From Carettochelys insculpta (Eukaryota > Chordata > Testudines > Carettochelyidae), in assembly GCF_033958435.1 (NCBI RefSeq), contig NC_134141.1:103023001-103087000 (forward strand): DNA of 64,000 bases, read 5' to 3'. Both the position numbers and the translations under genes were made by a program. Numbering within the stretch: the first letter of the stretch is position 1; every line of letters begins with the position of its first letter. Below, in pieces: positions 1-11,596 of this stretch. Below the pieces are notes generated by a model. The model made no database searches. It had not been told where the DNA came from and worked only from the letters and a program-made list of their open reading frames with translations.

Positions 1-780
1 AGTGTGCACCAAACTTCAAGTACATTGAAATTAATGGGACTTAGAATCGGACTTATCATAAAATCAGGTGTGTGCTTCAAGTCCTTTTTCAGTAGTTTTC
101 CAGAGTCCTGAAGTAACATGCAATAATAACAGAAAGATTAAGATTTTCAAGAGTGAAAAGGGATTTCTTGTGTTTGTTTTTCAGGGCCCAACTGGAAACT
201 CTTGAAAAGAATTTATTTCTCAGAGGGTGGATGTAGATGGGGCACCACTGCCTGCTGAGCACCCCTGTGCAATTGGGTGTGCCTTTAGTAAGACTTACTC
301 AGTCCTAGGTCTCATAGGTTTTGGAGCTTCTTTTCTAAAAGTCTGTGGCTGGGATATGCAGAGAGACCTAGTCCCACTGACTCCGCTGTGATTTAGCTCA
401 GGTCCGTTGTCTGGAAAAGTCAGAACAAGTCCTTCTCAGTCCTTTGCTGTTACCTGGGCCATTCCCTATCCCTATAGCCTTTCCCAGCTTCTTGCCCTAT
501 TTTTCTCCTTTTTCCAGAGTTTTGGTCTTGTCTGGTACCTTTGCACCAGCCTGCCAGAGGTACCCTCTTTCTGGAAATGTGTTATTTCTCTGGCAGCCTC
601 CTTTCTTCTTGTTCTTCTTCTTCTGCTCCTCCTTCTTCTTCTTCATGCCATAGCAGCCTATGACTGCCATGCACTGGTTTTTGGATCTTGTTCATGATAT
701 GGAATCTTGCACTTTCCCAGTATGCTGACAGAATTGCAGAATGGGATTTTTATTGGCCTCCACTTTCCTCATATTCTTGA
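1..780. other. gene-free left flank
   Basis: I see no gene here. The only notable local pattern is a CTT-rich tract near 600-647. Short open frames in this stretch have no recognisable domain and one of them is mostly the CTT tract read as poly-Leu. Confidence 0.6.
600..647. repeat. CTT/CTG-type imperfect microsatellite
   Basis: Imperfect (CTT)n run with CTG and CTC interruptions. It is low-complexity sequence and explains the Leu-rich and Phe-rich open frames across it. Confidence 0.75.
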
Positions 781-1890
781 TGGGCGTTGCAAGCAAAATT
801 TTGTTACTTTAAGGCCTCTGAATTTTCTATATAAAGCCCTTCTTTCGCAGACACAGTCTTTACAATCCCAAAGGATATTCTCTGTCATTCCTTACATGCC
901 ATGAATAAACCATCTTTATACTGCTAATTAGATACAAAATATTATTTAATCCACAGTGCCTATAGAATTCTAAATAGAGCCACTTTGCACTATCTCTCAG
1001 GGCCTTGGATTATATCAATATGTTGAATGATTGGGTATTCTTTGTGGAATTCTTTCCCCTTTGTTTCTTTTACCACTGTTTTGCCATTCTTTCCTTAGCT
1101 GATTTTTGATTAGGCGTTTAAATTCCAGTTTGCTTCAGGGGATCCCTGGGTCAATTTGTTCATGATTAATAGTGCCTTTTCCTTGTTTTTCTGACAGTTT
1201 ATTGGCTATGCCAAGACCCAGGCTATTACTATTGTTATAAAAAATGCTGCCACGTTGCTTGTTAGTAGTGATATTTTACTAAGACTATAATTTCTGTTGT
1301 CAGACTTACCACTGAAAATTTCCTGCAGCCCTGGTAGGGAATCAGATGAGACGGCCATGGCAGCTCGCCGCACATATAAAGCCCCGTTTTGTGCTAGAAT
1401 AATCCCTGTTTGCTTAGCTTAATGTTAGCTGAGTTTAAGGCTTTACTGAGTCTAAGTGAGGACATGCAGAAAGCTGTTACCACTTTTTCTAGTCCTTTCT
1501 CTTTGGAGCCATTTAGATATATATTTGGCAATTGTGTCCACTTATCACTAGTATATTGATTTTTTCTGTCTTGTATATTTAGCATTCTTCTCCTGCTATT
1601 TATTTCATTATTTAAATGACATTATTCAATATGTCTCCTAGGATGAATGGTTTTCCAGTGACAGAGAGCTTTAGATTTGTGTTTCATCTAAGCCTTTCTT
1701 TTCATTAAGATACTTTATCCGTCTTCACTATTACCTATTATTTGCCCCCAAAAGGTTACCTGATGGAGCTTCAGTCTACAAGTAGTAGGCATTTCACCAG
1801 CTGTTCTATTCAGCACACACAGAGGTTTAGTAATGAAGGCATTACATGTGATATGCAGTGCCTCTTCTTGGTTGTAAGGTAGTACTCTCC

Positions 1891-4081
1891 GGCTGCATCT
1901 ACACCACAAAATAACTTCCAAGTTAACTTGGAAGTAAGGGGCTACTTTGAAGTAGCCTGCAGAGCATCTACACATGCTTTTCCTTACTTCAAATTAACTT
2001 TGAAGTAAGGGAGACTAACTTCAAAGTCACTACTTCATTCCTGGGAATGGAGTAGTGCCCTACTTCAAAGTTTAACTTTGAAGTAGGGGTTGTGTAGATG
2101 TTCTGCACTCACTACTTCAAAGTAAGGGGTCTGCCATGGTGGCTGCTCTCCCTGGAGCATGGAGACACTCTGCCCAGCCCAGGCACAGCTCTATGGTCCC
2201 TGCCCGCTGCCTGACAGGAACCAGCTCCCCAGCAACCCTAGGCTGGAAGCTGAGAGTGTGCCACAAGCAGAGGCAGCATGAGGTCCCACTCGGACTGCCC
2301 CTGCTCAACACACCAGTCAACATCCACGCCATCTGGCCACCAGGGCAGCATGCCAGGACCCCTCTACCCCTCAGGAGGCCCTGGAAGATGAGTCGAAGGG
2401 CTCGCAATGCCCAGGCAAGGGGCATGCCAGGAGAGGACCCTCCTGGACCAAGGGGGAGCTGAAGGACCTCCTCACTCTATGGGGAGAGGAGGAAGTCCTT
2501 CGCCAAACAGGCACCCATCAGTGGAATGCAGAGGCCTACAGCAGACTGGCCAGTGGGCTCATAGCCTGAGGCCACACCAGCTGCACTGGGAGCAGCGCCC
2601 AGAGGAAGATGAAGGAGCTGAGACAGGCCTACTGCAAAGCTCGTGATGCTGCCAGCCAGTCAGGGGCATGGCCTGTGCACTGCCCCCACTACATAGGCTC
2701 CTGGGGCCGAGGGGGGAAGTGGCCTTCCCGGAGCACCTAGTAGACACTGCCAGCACCCCCCATGGACACCAACAAGAAGGCAGGCACCTCCAGCATCAGG
2801 ACCGGTCAACCGAAACCTTGGTATACAACGAGGGCTCTAGCGATGGGACCCTTGTCATCACCCTTCTCTCCAGGATGACCAGCTGAGCCTTGTGCACCCA
2901 AGCCTCATCCGAGCTCCTGGAAGCTACAGCCGGTAGGTACTGGTGATGAGGATGTCACAAAGCCCAGGGACACTGCCCCTCACCATGAACAGCCCCATAG
3001 CCCATACACCCGGGGAAGTGGGGGGGCACCGAACACAGTCCAAGCCTCACCAGCTGGGAACCCCTTGGCACCCAGGAGCCCACAAGGCTCTTGGGCCTTT
3101 GGACAGCATGGGAGCAGGGTGGGGGCCTGAACTCAAGGTCCATACCCCTGTCCCCTTCTGTCTTCACAGGTCCATCATCGAACAGCCACCACAGCACAGC
3201 CGAGCAAGCCGCAGCCACAGGGGGCCAGGAGGCCACCTCATCCCCCCAGCCTGCATCCCTCCACAGCTGCAGCCAGGCCACACAAAGACAGCGCTGGTGG
3301 GATGAGGAGGCGGCTGGCAACTGGGCAGTCATGCGGGAGGTGACGGTCATGCTCCAGGACTGACTGGCAATGGAGTAGGAGGTATAGGTGCAGCTGGCTG
3401 GCAGCCTGGACACCTTGTCTCAGGGCGTGGCCAGCCTCTGCAGTGCGATGGCCACCCTTTTCTGCACTGGGAGTGCTGGCCACTTCCACGTGTTGCAGTG
3501 CTGGAGGACCAGGGCGAGCCAGTGGTAGAGGTCTTCGAATGTCTGCCGGGCCATGCGAAAGTTCCTCAGCCACCGCTCATTGTCTCAATCCCCCAGCACC
3601 AGCCAGTCCCATCACTCAGTGCTGGTGGCGAAGGCCCATCAGCCCCGGATTGGGGGGCCTGAAGGGTGGGGCAGCAGGGCCCTGGCCAGGGCCTGGAGGG
3701 TGGGGCCCGTGTGGGCAACCCATCTATGCTGCTGGAATAGCACAGTGAGCAGCATGGCCAGCAGGCTGGCCATAGTGGTGAGGAGGTCCTCCTCAGAGAG
3801 CATCTGAGCAGGCATGGTATGCAGCTCTGCTCCCCAGCACACAGTCTGCCCTGCGTCTGAGCACATTTAGGGTGGGGGTGTAGGGGAGGGCCCTTTGAGT
3901 GGTCAGCTATGAGCCTGGAAGGGCTCATTGGCCATGCAACCACTGGCTGCATCATTTCCTGGCCCCTTACTTCGAAGTAGGGGCTGTTGGTGTGTAGACC
4001 CTACTTTGAAGTAAGGGAGGGGTGCTTTTTGTGTGTAAACACTCTGCTTTGAAGTTGCTTCAAAGTTATTTAGCCGTAGCC
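1891..4081 (+). mobile_element. Harbinger-like DNA transposon, about 2.2 kb, inserted in the LINE
   Basis: The ends are inverted: it begins GGCTGCATCTACACC and ends GCTTCAAAGTTATTTAGCCGTAGCC, whose complement begins GGCTACGGCT. Both terminal regions are rich in short palindromes around CTTCAAAGT and ACTTTGAAG. The flanking triplets are TCC and TCA, consistent with a mutated 3-bp target duplication. The GC-rich interior holds a degenerate Myb/SANT-like reading frame and no transposase that I can recognise, so the element is probably non-autonomous or a Myb-only derivative. Removing it with one triplet restores an uninterrupted LINE frame across the junction, which fixes both ends closely. Confidence 0.7.
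2444..2667 (+). pseudogene. Myb/SANT-like DNA-binding domain of a Harbinger element, broken
   Basis: In the frame starting at 2444 the translation opens WTKGELKDLLTLWGEEEVL and carries on through HQWNAEAYSRLASGL. After one in-frame TGA it continues GHTSC and ends with a KMKELRQAYCKARDAA helix. This is the three-helix pattern of the Myb_DNA-bind_4-type domain found in the accessory protein of Harbinger transposons and in domesticated vertebrate genes: the first Trp, LLxLW, WN..Y..LA, then KxKxLxxxY. In Harbinger systems this protein binds the element ends and helps the transposase. The stop and the lack of a start in frame show that it is not functional here. Confidence 0.65.
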
Positions 4082-4662
4082 TCAGAGTTGTGTTCACTGC
4101 TGACCCAAGAGCCTGGCATCCATATTCAATAATTGGTCTAATTAGCACTCCATATTGCATGAACATCATTTTCTTATCCGTTCCCAGCATGCTCCAGAAA
4201 TACTATTAAGGTAATTCTATCTTTGCATCTATCTTTAATATTTCCCACATAGTCCGTCCAAGTGAGCTTATTATGTCACACCTAAGAATTGGTCATTTTT
4301 CAATATATTTATCTGTTAGTTCCAAGGATATAAGTTTACATCTTCTTTTCAGTTTTCCTTGTGATGTAGACCCTTTGCTTTGTTTTGTCAATGGAGAATT
4401 TGAAGCCCCATCTGTTTCCCGACGCTGCATTTCTTTTAATAAATCTTCGATTCTTATCTTGGAGCACTCAAGGCTTTTGCTTTTGGACAACATGGCACAT
4501 TCATCAACAAATACTGTGATCCCTATTCCCATTCTCATCTCCTTATCATGACGTTAAAGAGTTTTTGGCAAATGGCACTCCCCTGAAGAGTTCCATTTTC
4601 AATTGAATATACATTGGGAAGAGTTTTCCCTTATCAGATTCATATAGTTTTTTTACTTAGAA

Positions 4663-6155
4663 CAGTGTTTCCCAATTTTATTTGGCCATGAAACCCTTTT
4701 AAACTCAAAAAGAATATTGTGGAACAGCTAATAACAGTCTTAGATATGGAGCTGCAAAAGTAGACCACAAATAAGTAAGGATATTAATAAACAAATGTTA
4801 AACAAGGTAGACAATCTGCACACTCATCCTCAGCATTAACCCATCTCAGCTCCAAACCCACCCCTCATCCCAGGATTAACCTGCCTCAGTCCCAAAGCAA
4901 CCCCCCGGGCCTAACCCATCCACCCAAAGAAGCCCCCAGCCTAACCCTGTCTGAACAAACTCCGCCTGACTTAGCTCCTCCCTTTACCTCACCCAACGTG
5001 GTGGATGAACCTACCTAGCCACCGCTGCTCCTCCAACTCTAGTCCCAAGGGCCTGATTTCATTGGCCACTCTATGGTAACGCAAGAAGCCAGTCACAGCC
5101 AATGAAAGGCAAGGACAATGCAGGAACTGCAGGAGCTGTCTGATTCCCCTTCCGGATAGTCATTGGCGTACCTTTCCCCACCCCCATTGCATGCACGCTG
5201 GCTACATTATGAGTGACAGGCTCTCTGCAGCTCCATGCTCTGCTGCTGCTGAAATAATGGAACTACATTCAGTTGGTTTAAAGGCCAGAACACTCCCATT
5301 GCCCTGCCGACCCCAATCATAGTCATTTTATATTTGTCACAGTTAAATTTTTAAATACAAGAAATCACTCGACTATACAATATTTGTGTTCAGTCACCCA
5401 CATGATCCATGCTCCCTGAGAGTGAGTACAGGGATTTATGGTGGTAAAGCAAAGGTGATTGCACCATTGACTGATTGCGCATGCGGCACTGAGTAGTGAC
5501 ATCATCATCCCCACACTCTGGCTAAGATGGCACTACACAGAGACACCTATCATGGCAAACACAAATGAAAATTGTTTTTAATAAAATTGCTAAATGCTTA
5601 AATTTTAATTTTGTTTAATCATAAAATGTTATTGTAATGGAACTTTCTCTCAGAAGACTTATTTTCTCTTTATTGAACCCCAAGATTCCACAGGACACCA
5701 TTTGGGCTGTGGCTACACTAGCTCCCACCTTTCGGAAGGGGCATGGTAATAAGCCACTTCAGCAGATGCTAATGGGCACTTCTAAGAATATGCAGCTCCT
5801 CATTAGCATAATGGCGGCCGCATGCATTTTGAAAGTGCTGCTTTTGAAACGCATGCCGCCCATGTAGACAGGGGCCTTTCAAAAGAACCCACCAGACTTC
5901 GAAAGCTGCTTCTTCCCATTTGGTTTTGGGAAGAAGGGGCTTTTGAAATCCACGGGGGTCCTATCCAAAGGCGCCTGTCTACACAAGCAGCGTGCATTTC
6001 AAAAGCAGCACTTTCAAAACACACGCGTCTGCCATCATGCTAATGAGGTGCTGCATATTCATGGAAGTGCCTCATTAGCATCTGCCAAAGTGGCTCATTA
6101 CCATGCCCCTTCCAAAAGGCAGAGGCTAGTGTAGCCATGGCCTTGGGAAACAGTG
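4663..6155. mobile_element. hAT-type DNA transposon inserted in the LINE
   Basis: Left end CAGTGTTTCCCAA at 4663. The right end reads TTGGGAAACAGTG and ends at 6155. The 8-bp flanks are ACTTAGAA (4655-4662) and ACTTATGA (6156-6163), 6 of 8 identical, the hAT target-duplication length. No transposase is visible, so it is a non-autonomous copy. Its right terminal repeat is split by a MITE (5705-6142). The interior is about 1.05 kb without the MITE. Confidence 0.72.
5705..6142. mobile_element. palindromic Harbinger-like MITE nested in the hAT element
   Basis: Long inverted arms run from GGCTGTGGCTACACTAG to CTAGTGTAGCCATGGCC, with internal CTCATTAGCATAATGG and CATTATGCTAATGAG type matches. The flanking triplets are TTG and TTG, an intact 3-bp target duplication. 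Because the element is nearly its own complement, it yields look-alike open frames on both strands, which are not genes. Relatives lie at 7866-8265, 16435-16874 and 59230-59544. Confidence 0.8.
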
Positions 6156-6699
6156 ACTTATGAAGTCTTTTGTCCTCCTGTACACTCGTCCTGTAATACC
6201 CTTGGGTGCTCACTTTATGAAGTAGTCCGTCTCTCCATAACACATCATTGTTTTTGATATATCCAAGAAGGTTACTACCATGAATTCTTTGGTTCTCATG
6301 CTTTTTTGTGCTTCTGTCTCTATTTTTTCTCCCATCTCTTCTGAACCCTCAATCTGCTCCATCTTTGAACCAATTTCTTTCTATATGTGCTACCAATCTC
6401 TCCATTGCCATTTCTTCAATATTTAAATGAGCTATCAGGTCAACTGATCTGGATGCTTCAGATCTTGAGCACCATTTATCTGCTTCCCTCTCCGGAACAA
6501 CAACTGCATTTTTGCAGTCCTCAGATATTTCACTTTTTCTATATTCTATTATATAATTTTAGTATCACCTTCAAGATTCCTTCACTTAGCTATTTATGCA
6601 TTTCAAAGTTTATTTCATCATCCTCAGGAGTTTCTATCTATTATTGAGGTTCTTAACATTTTATCATACCCACCTGCTTCCCTACATGATTAAAAGCCT

Positions 6700-7340
6700 C
6701 CCCATTGCTCAGTGAGTTAACCACTCCCAGGTGAATGTGAGTGGCATGATTGAGGACCCGCTACTTACAGTAAGGACTTGGCAGCTTCTGAGAAGAATTC
6801 TCCTATAAGATGCCTCTAGCTGGGCGCCCAAAATCACTTTTAAAATTACAGGCCAGAATGTGTTGTGAACAAAAAGCAGGCATTGGGAATTACAGCATTT
6901 GAGATGAATTTGTCTCAGTCGGACTTCTGAAGAGCCAATGTGCTGCTTACTCCAGAATAGGGATGTGCAAAGGGTGGGGCTGTGGCTGAAATTCATAAGG
7001 GGGACACAGTACGATCAGCTGCTGGGTCTCAAGTTCATCCATCTCATTAAAAATGTCGAAATATGTTACTCTTTTTATGGGTGCGTATTCACACTCATAT
7101 ATTGATTAATGATTTTTCTACATTCTATAGCCCTATTTTCTCACACAAGCTGAAAGGTTTTTTTTCATATGAACGCAATGGAAATTTCCATTTGCTTGGA
7201 TGACATTAGACAGGTTGGGGATCCCTGCTGATTGCAGGGACAAAAAGTGGAGCCTGATGCAAAAAGTTTGTTCAGTAGCATACCACATAGCCTAAGGAGA
7301 TAAAAGCACTGGCTTGTCATGCATATGAACTATTAAATAC
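6700..7340. other. gene-free interval
   Basis: No feature recognised. Short open frames lack domains. The 5' part of the LINE to the left might extend into it, but I could not see further RT or endonuclease motifs. Confidence 0.5.
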
Positions 7341-7346
7341 ATCATT

Positions 7347-7620
7347 TTAATACAGATCCAGGTCATCAGCAGGAAGGAATGAACTTGTAACCTTACACGC
7401 TAAAGCCCTGTGCTCTACCACATGACCTAAAAGCCAGAGGCCCCTCAACGAAGGTGGTAGAGCAGAGACTTCATTCTTCCTTGTCAGTGGTCTTAGTGCC
7501 TCTGGGGTTACAACTATATCGAACCATACAGCCTGTTTAGACAGCATTAAGATCATTCCCACTCCTACACTGGGATTTCTGAGGGGGCAGTGTAGGGTCA
7601 CTTATACTATATATACTGGG
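7347..7620 (-). repeat. tRNA-derived SINE
   Basis: On the minus strand a Pol III A-box-like stretch GGTCATGTGGTAGAGCACAG (about 7433-7412) is followed by a B-box-like GTAAGGTTACAAGTTC (about 7396-7381). The sequence just before the A box resembles that of the copy at 58145-58400. The boundaries are approximate. Confidence 0.55.
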
Positions 7621-7865
7621 TCTCCAGCAGGGTAATTTTCCCTTAGCCCGTTGCAAATCATTAATGGCCCCTATATGCTGCCAGAATGGCCTACAGGAGC
7701 TTCAGTGGAGAAACATCATCGGCTCATGCCATTAATATGGGTCATAATGGAAATAACGTTTCCTGACTTCCAGACTTTTGCCCTACAGATTGGATGTACA
7801 TTGCTTTTAAACTCCACATTGGCTTGCAATTGATCAACTTCAAGTGAAAAAAAAATATCCCCACT

Positions 7866-8265
7866 CTTTGCCCATGTCTACACATGCCCTTCCCTTTTGG
7901 AAGGGGACTTCAGAAAAGGTTAATGAGGTGTTGACATGCATATTCAGCACCTCATTAGCATAATGGTGGCCAGTCGCCCTTCAAAATTTCTGCTTTCGAA
8001 ACGCAGACTGGCTGTATAGACAAGGGTGCCTTGAAATAAGCCCCATGCTTTGAAAGTCCTTTATTCCCAGAACAAATTTGGAATAAGGGAATTTTGAAGT
8101 GTAGGGTTTATTTCAAAGCACCCACATTTATACAGCCAGTCTGCATTTCGAAAGCAGCACTTTCGAAGCGCAACTGGGACTATTATATTAATGAGAGGCT
8201 GAATATTCACATCAGCATCTCATTAACCTGTTCTGAAGTGCCTTATCAATATGCCCCTTCTGAAA
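7866..8265. mobile_element. palindromic Harbinger-like MITE, right end lost
   Basis: Begins near CCATGTCTACACATGCCC. The arms carry CCTCATTAGCATAATGG on the left and ATTAATGAG on the right, around a centre of paired TTTATTCCC and GGAATAAGG. The expected terminal CTAGTGTAGACAT at the right is missing, so the copy is truncated or very decayed. Confidence 0.7.
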
Positions 8266-8289
8266 GTTTATCTAACATCAGAAAGTAGA

Positions 8290-10630
8290 AAATTAAATAA
8301 TCCTATTGCACTGAAATTATTTTCATTTCACTTCAGCTTTGCAAACTACTATATAGCCTTTTTAAAAAAGCTCTCTGACTCCTGCTGTTCTCACTAGGAG
8401 TTTCATACTTTGTGACTCATGGAGACTATCCATGTTATTGCAAAACAGTTAACCCATTAAATCATCCATCATATTTTGAAGCCTTCACATAAATTGCCAC
8501 TGAAGGCCTAGCTCTTAAATGAATGTTGCATACTTTGTAGAAACAAATAAAGTAAAAATGTCTGGCTGAGACACTAGCCAGTGATTTTCCTTTTCTATTT
8601 TAAACTCTCAGTTTCAGAATGAAGTTAGTTTTTTCCTTCCAGAGTATCCTGTGAAAGGTTGGTTGGGTTGGCAGTTGGTTTGTTAGTGTGCTTCCTATGC
8701 CATAAATGACATCCATGCTCGTACATAACATACAGTGTATTGTTACTAGATTTGGAAAAAAAAATAGAGGCAAAAGGAAGGAAAGTTTGGTTCCAGGGAG
8801 ATGTAGAATTATTTTGGACTTCGCAGGCCTATGCGTCTTTAAAAATGCCCAGGCAGACCTTGCAAAATGCAAGAAAGTGGCATCAGAACATGCTGAAATA
8901 GGAACTTTGGTTTGTTACAGATTTAGACTATGTGATTTTCCTTTCACTTTAGTTGTGCTATGTAGTATACTATCTTCTTTAAAAAACCTCTGACTCCTGC
9001 TGTTCTCAGTATGAGTTGCATATTACAGCAGTGTTGCTGGAAGCTGTACGCACAATGACTGAAATGTTTTTGCAGGGTGTCAGCTTCTTAGACATCATTA
9101 ATGTTTACAGTCTCAATAGCAGCTTGTATTGCTATAGTAACTCTTAAAGGAACATTCTTTCACAAACCAGATTGGAAGCAAAACAATTTGTGGTATTTTT
9201 ACTGAAAAATCCTCACATGGGAATTGTCCAAGTTCCTCTTTTCTTCTTCTTCCCCTCCCCCCACACCCTTTTAAAGGTACTCTAAAGGGGGAAAAAAGAT
9301 CTTCAGTTCTAGAAAATCAGTTTTATAGAGTCTTAGATGATGGGAGGGACCAAAACGGCAAAAGAAGTAATGTTTTTAGAAATATAAACTCTATCAACTC
9401 AGAATTAGACAATGGGAAAAGTAGGGAAAGGGAGATTTCTTAATAGCAAATGAGCCTGTAAGGAATTTACTGGCAATTAATGCCCTAAAAGGTCTTCCCA
9501 AAACCTAGTTTTTACCTCTAGGTCAAGTAAGAGGAAAAGAAAGCTGTCCTTGGATTATGTACCGGAATATGCAGTGGAGTCTGTTAAATGATGGAAAATT
9601 CTAGAGCCTAGGAATCCCATATATGAGATAAGGTGCATACGGTATTCCTTTTTGCTGTATGCAGAAAGAATCTTGTAAACCTAGTACATGTTTTATACTG
9701 AGATGTGTATAGCTGAATTCATTCCACATTTGCCTAATGTTTTCAGCTTCTATTATGAAATCAGGATATCTCTTATAAAGGGATAGTCCATTAAGTTTGC
9801 TTTATTAGGAAAATTGAGACCCCATTTCATAAACAGTCCAGCCTGTAAAAGCACAATCCGTGTATCTTATACAATGCCTTCCATCTTTCAGACTGTAAAC
9901 TGGAGAGAATTGACAAAATTTGACTATTCTCGGATTTGTGACATTTTAGCCATTTTATTATTCTGCAGTTTTATTGGAGAACTTTTTATATCAAATATTT
10001 TTCACTGTATTGAGATGTGAAAAAAAAGTATAAAACCCACTTCTGCTTAAAAATAAAAAGCTGTAGGAGGAAGCTTTTTCAAGGGGTAAAAAGTTAGGAA
10101 ACAGGAATCCTAGAGGAATAAGCACAGACTGAGAAGCATCCTGCCACTGGCTGGTCTTAATAGCACTTTACACATTTCATTTAGTTATTTCCAGGAACGT
10201 GCATCTGCTCCATTTTTCCTGCTGGTGAAAACCGTAAGACATGGCCAAAGCCACAGGGCAAGTCAGTGCTGAACCTAACAAGAATATAGAGCTAAAATAG
10301 TTGGAGGTTCATGTCTATGCTACTAAAGCACAATGAATCACCATTTCTATGTCTTAGGTTAGTCAGCTATAAAATGAGATTAAATGATGTGATCTACTAA
10401 CACACAGCTGTGGAGATTTTATTCCTGCACATTTGGTGGCTCTCAGGCATCAAGCACGAACTGGGAACATCTCTCACTATACATGTGTTACAATGCCCAG
10501 GACTAAATGACCTGGATCTTGACTGTGGCCTCTGGGTGCTACTGTAACACAAACTTTAAATTAATGTAAGAATAATCAGCCTCCTCATTAGCCCACTTTA
10601 TAGGTGAGGAAATTTAGGCATAAAGGGGTC
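8290..10630. other. gene-free interval with one local direct duplication
   Basis: AT-rich DNA with no gene. Stretches near 8318-8412 and 8925-9022 are diverged direct copies sharing CTCTGACTCCTGCTGTTCTCA. A MIR-like fragment lies near 10350-10390. A MIR-like scrap (TATAGGTGAGGAAATTTAGG) near 10590-10625 precedes the hAT MITE. Confidence 0.55.
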
Positions 10631-10635
10631 CAGTG

Positions 10636-10826
10636 CAGTGTTCCCTGTAAAATGAGTGTTTAGGCAGCTGACCTGAAGATATTCAGGTGTTGCTCAGCTG
10701 ATTACCAGAGCATTCACAGCACCCACAGCCAGCAGCATGTTTCTATTGGTGGTGCACATCCATACATGCTTTGGTGCACATAAAATTTATTCTGCCCATG
10801 GATGAAGAAAAGTAGAGAGAACTCTC
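10636..10826. mobile_element. hAT MITE of the CAGTGTTCCCT family
   Basis: Left end CAGTGTTCCCTGTAAAAT. Right end AAGTAGAGAGAACTCTC, its imperfect inverted match. The 8-bp flanks GTCCAGTG (10628-10635) and GTCCACTG (10827-10834) agree at 7 of 8 positions. The whole element is only 191 bp. Relatives occur near 34400-34497, 37800-37918 and 44091-44257. Confidence 0.75.
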
Positions 10827-11596
10827 GTCCACTGTCTTACCTGAGGGCCCTGTGGTATTGTGGGCATAGATTGGGAAACCAAGGCTCTATAGTCATGGTT
10901 CTAAAGGTGTCTATCTGTGTCCTCTTCAATAAAATTGGGGCAAAGACATTTGTTTATGGACATAATATAAAAATATACAGTTGTCAGTAAATACCATAAC
11001 TGGGTCAGTAATTACCCAAAAGGTAATTGGGTAAATACCCTATTAACAATGTGATTTTACAGATGTCAGAATTTAGAATAAGGAAAGTAAAATCACATAC
11101 CCATGGGGGTACACCGGTTCACTGCGGCAGTTTTCCATTCATGGTGTGCTCACCATTGCTGGCCTGTAGGGAGCTGTCAGGACACAGAGAGCTGGTTCTT
11201 CTTACTTTTATGTTCTGAGCCGCCTTTACAGGTGGCCAGGATAGTCCAGAGGCTGCACACCTGCAGAAGCAAAGAAATGGAAGAGCCAACATAGCTGTCT
11301 CCATTAGGGTCTGCTGCTAGAGAGAATGGAAAAGGGTAGAAATAGGAACTACCCTCAGGACCCAAATATTCCAGCAGGGTTTTTCCTTCCAGCTCCACAA
11401 GGGGTTCTTAGCAGGGCAAGGAATTCCAGAGAATGAGGTTGGAAAAGACTCCTCAGACAAGTGGACAACACGTGAAGGTTTAAGTGAAAAGAGAGTTAGT
11501 AGTAAAGAAATGTGTTTGGGACAGCGGCATGGATGAGAACAGCACAGATGGAAAGAAGAAATTAAATAAAGAGCAGCAAGCACCTGGGGGCTTCTT

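Larger units (their letters stand above)
780..6700 (-). pseudogene. decayed I/Jockey-group non-LTR retrotransposon (RT plus RNase H), split by later insertions
   Basis: Three minus-strand pieces follow the order of one LINE polyprotein. Piece A (about 6690-6156) has the N-terminal reverse transcriptase signatures ILKLYNRI, KNAVVVP and FLDISK. Piece B (4662-4082) has NGTLQGS, then FVDE in place of the catalytic FxDD, and later LIRPIIEYGC. Piece C (about 1890-780) resumes with ALHITCNAF and GEMP, then an RNase H-like start IYLNGSK (usual D changed to N), an SSDS motif and a degenerate C-terminal region. Many stops and frameshifts make it dead. Between A and B lies a hAT element, and between B and C a Harbinger-like element. 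RT with RNase H points to the I group, but the exact clade is inferred from motif memory. The 5' end is not seen and both outer limits are approximate. Confidence 0.75.

Noticed and set aside
2955..3573. 150-codon and 111-codon minus-strand frames
   Set aside because: They lie inside the Harbinger-like element, opposite the Myb-like frame, and have no recognisable domain.
5803..6043. Mirror-image open frames on both strands
   Set aside because: They come from the two arms of one palindromic MITE.
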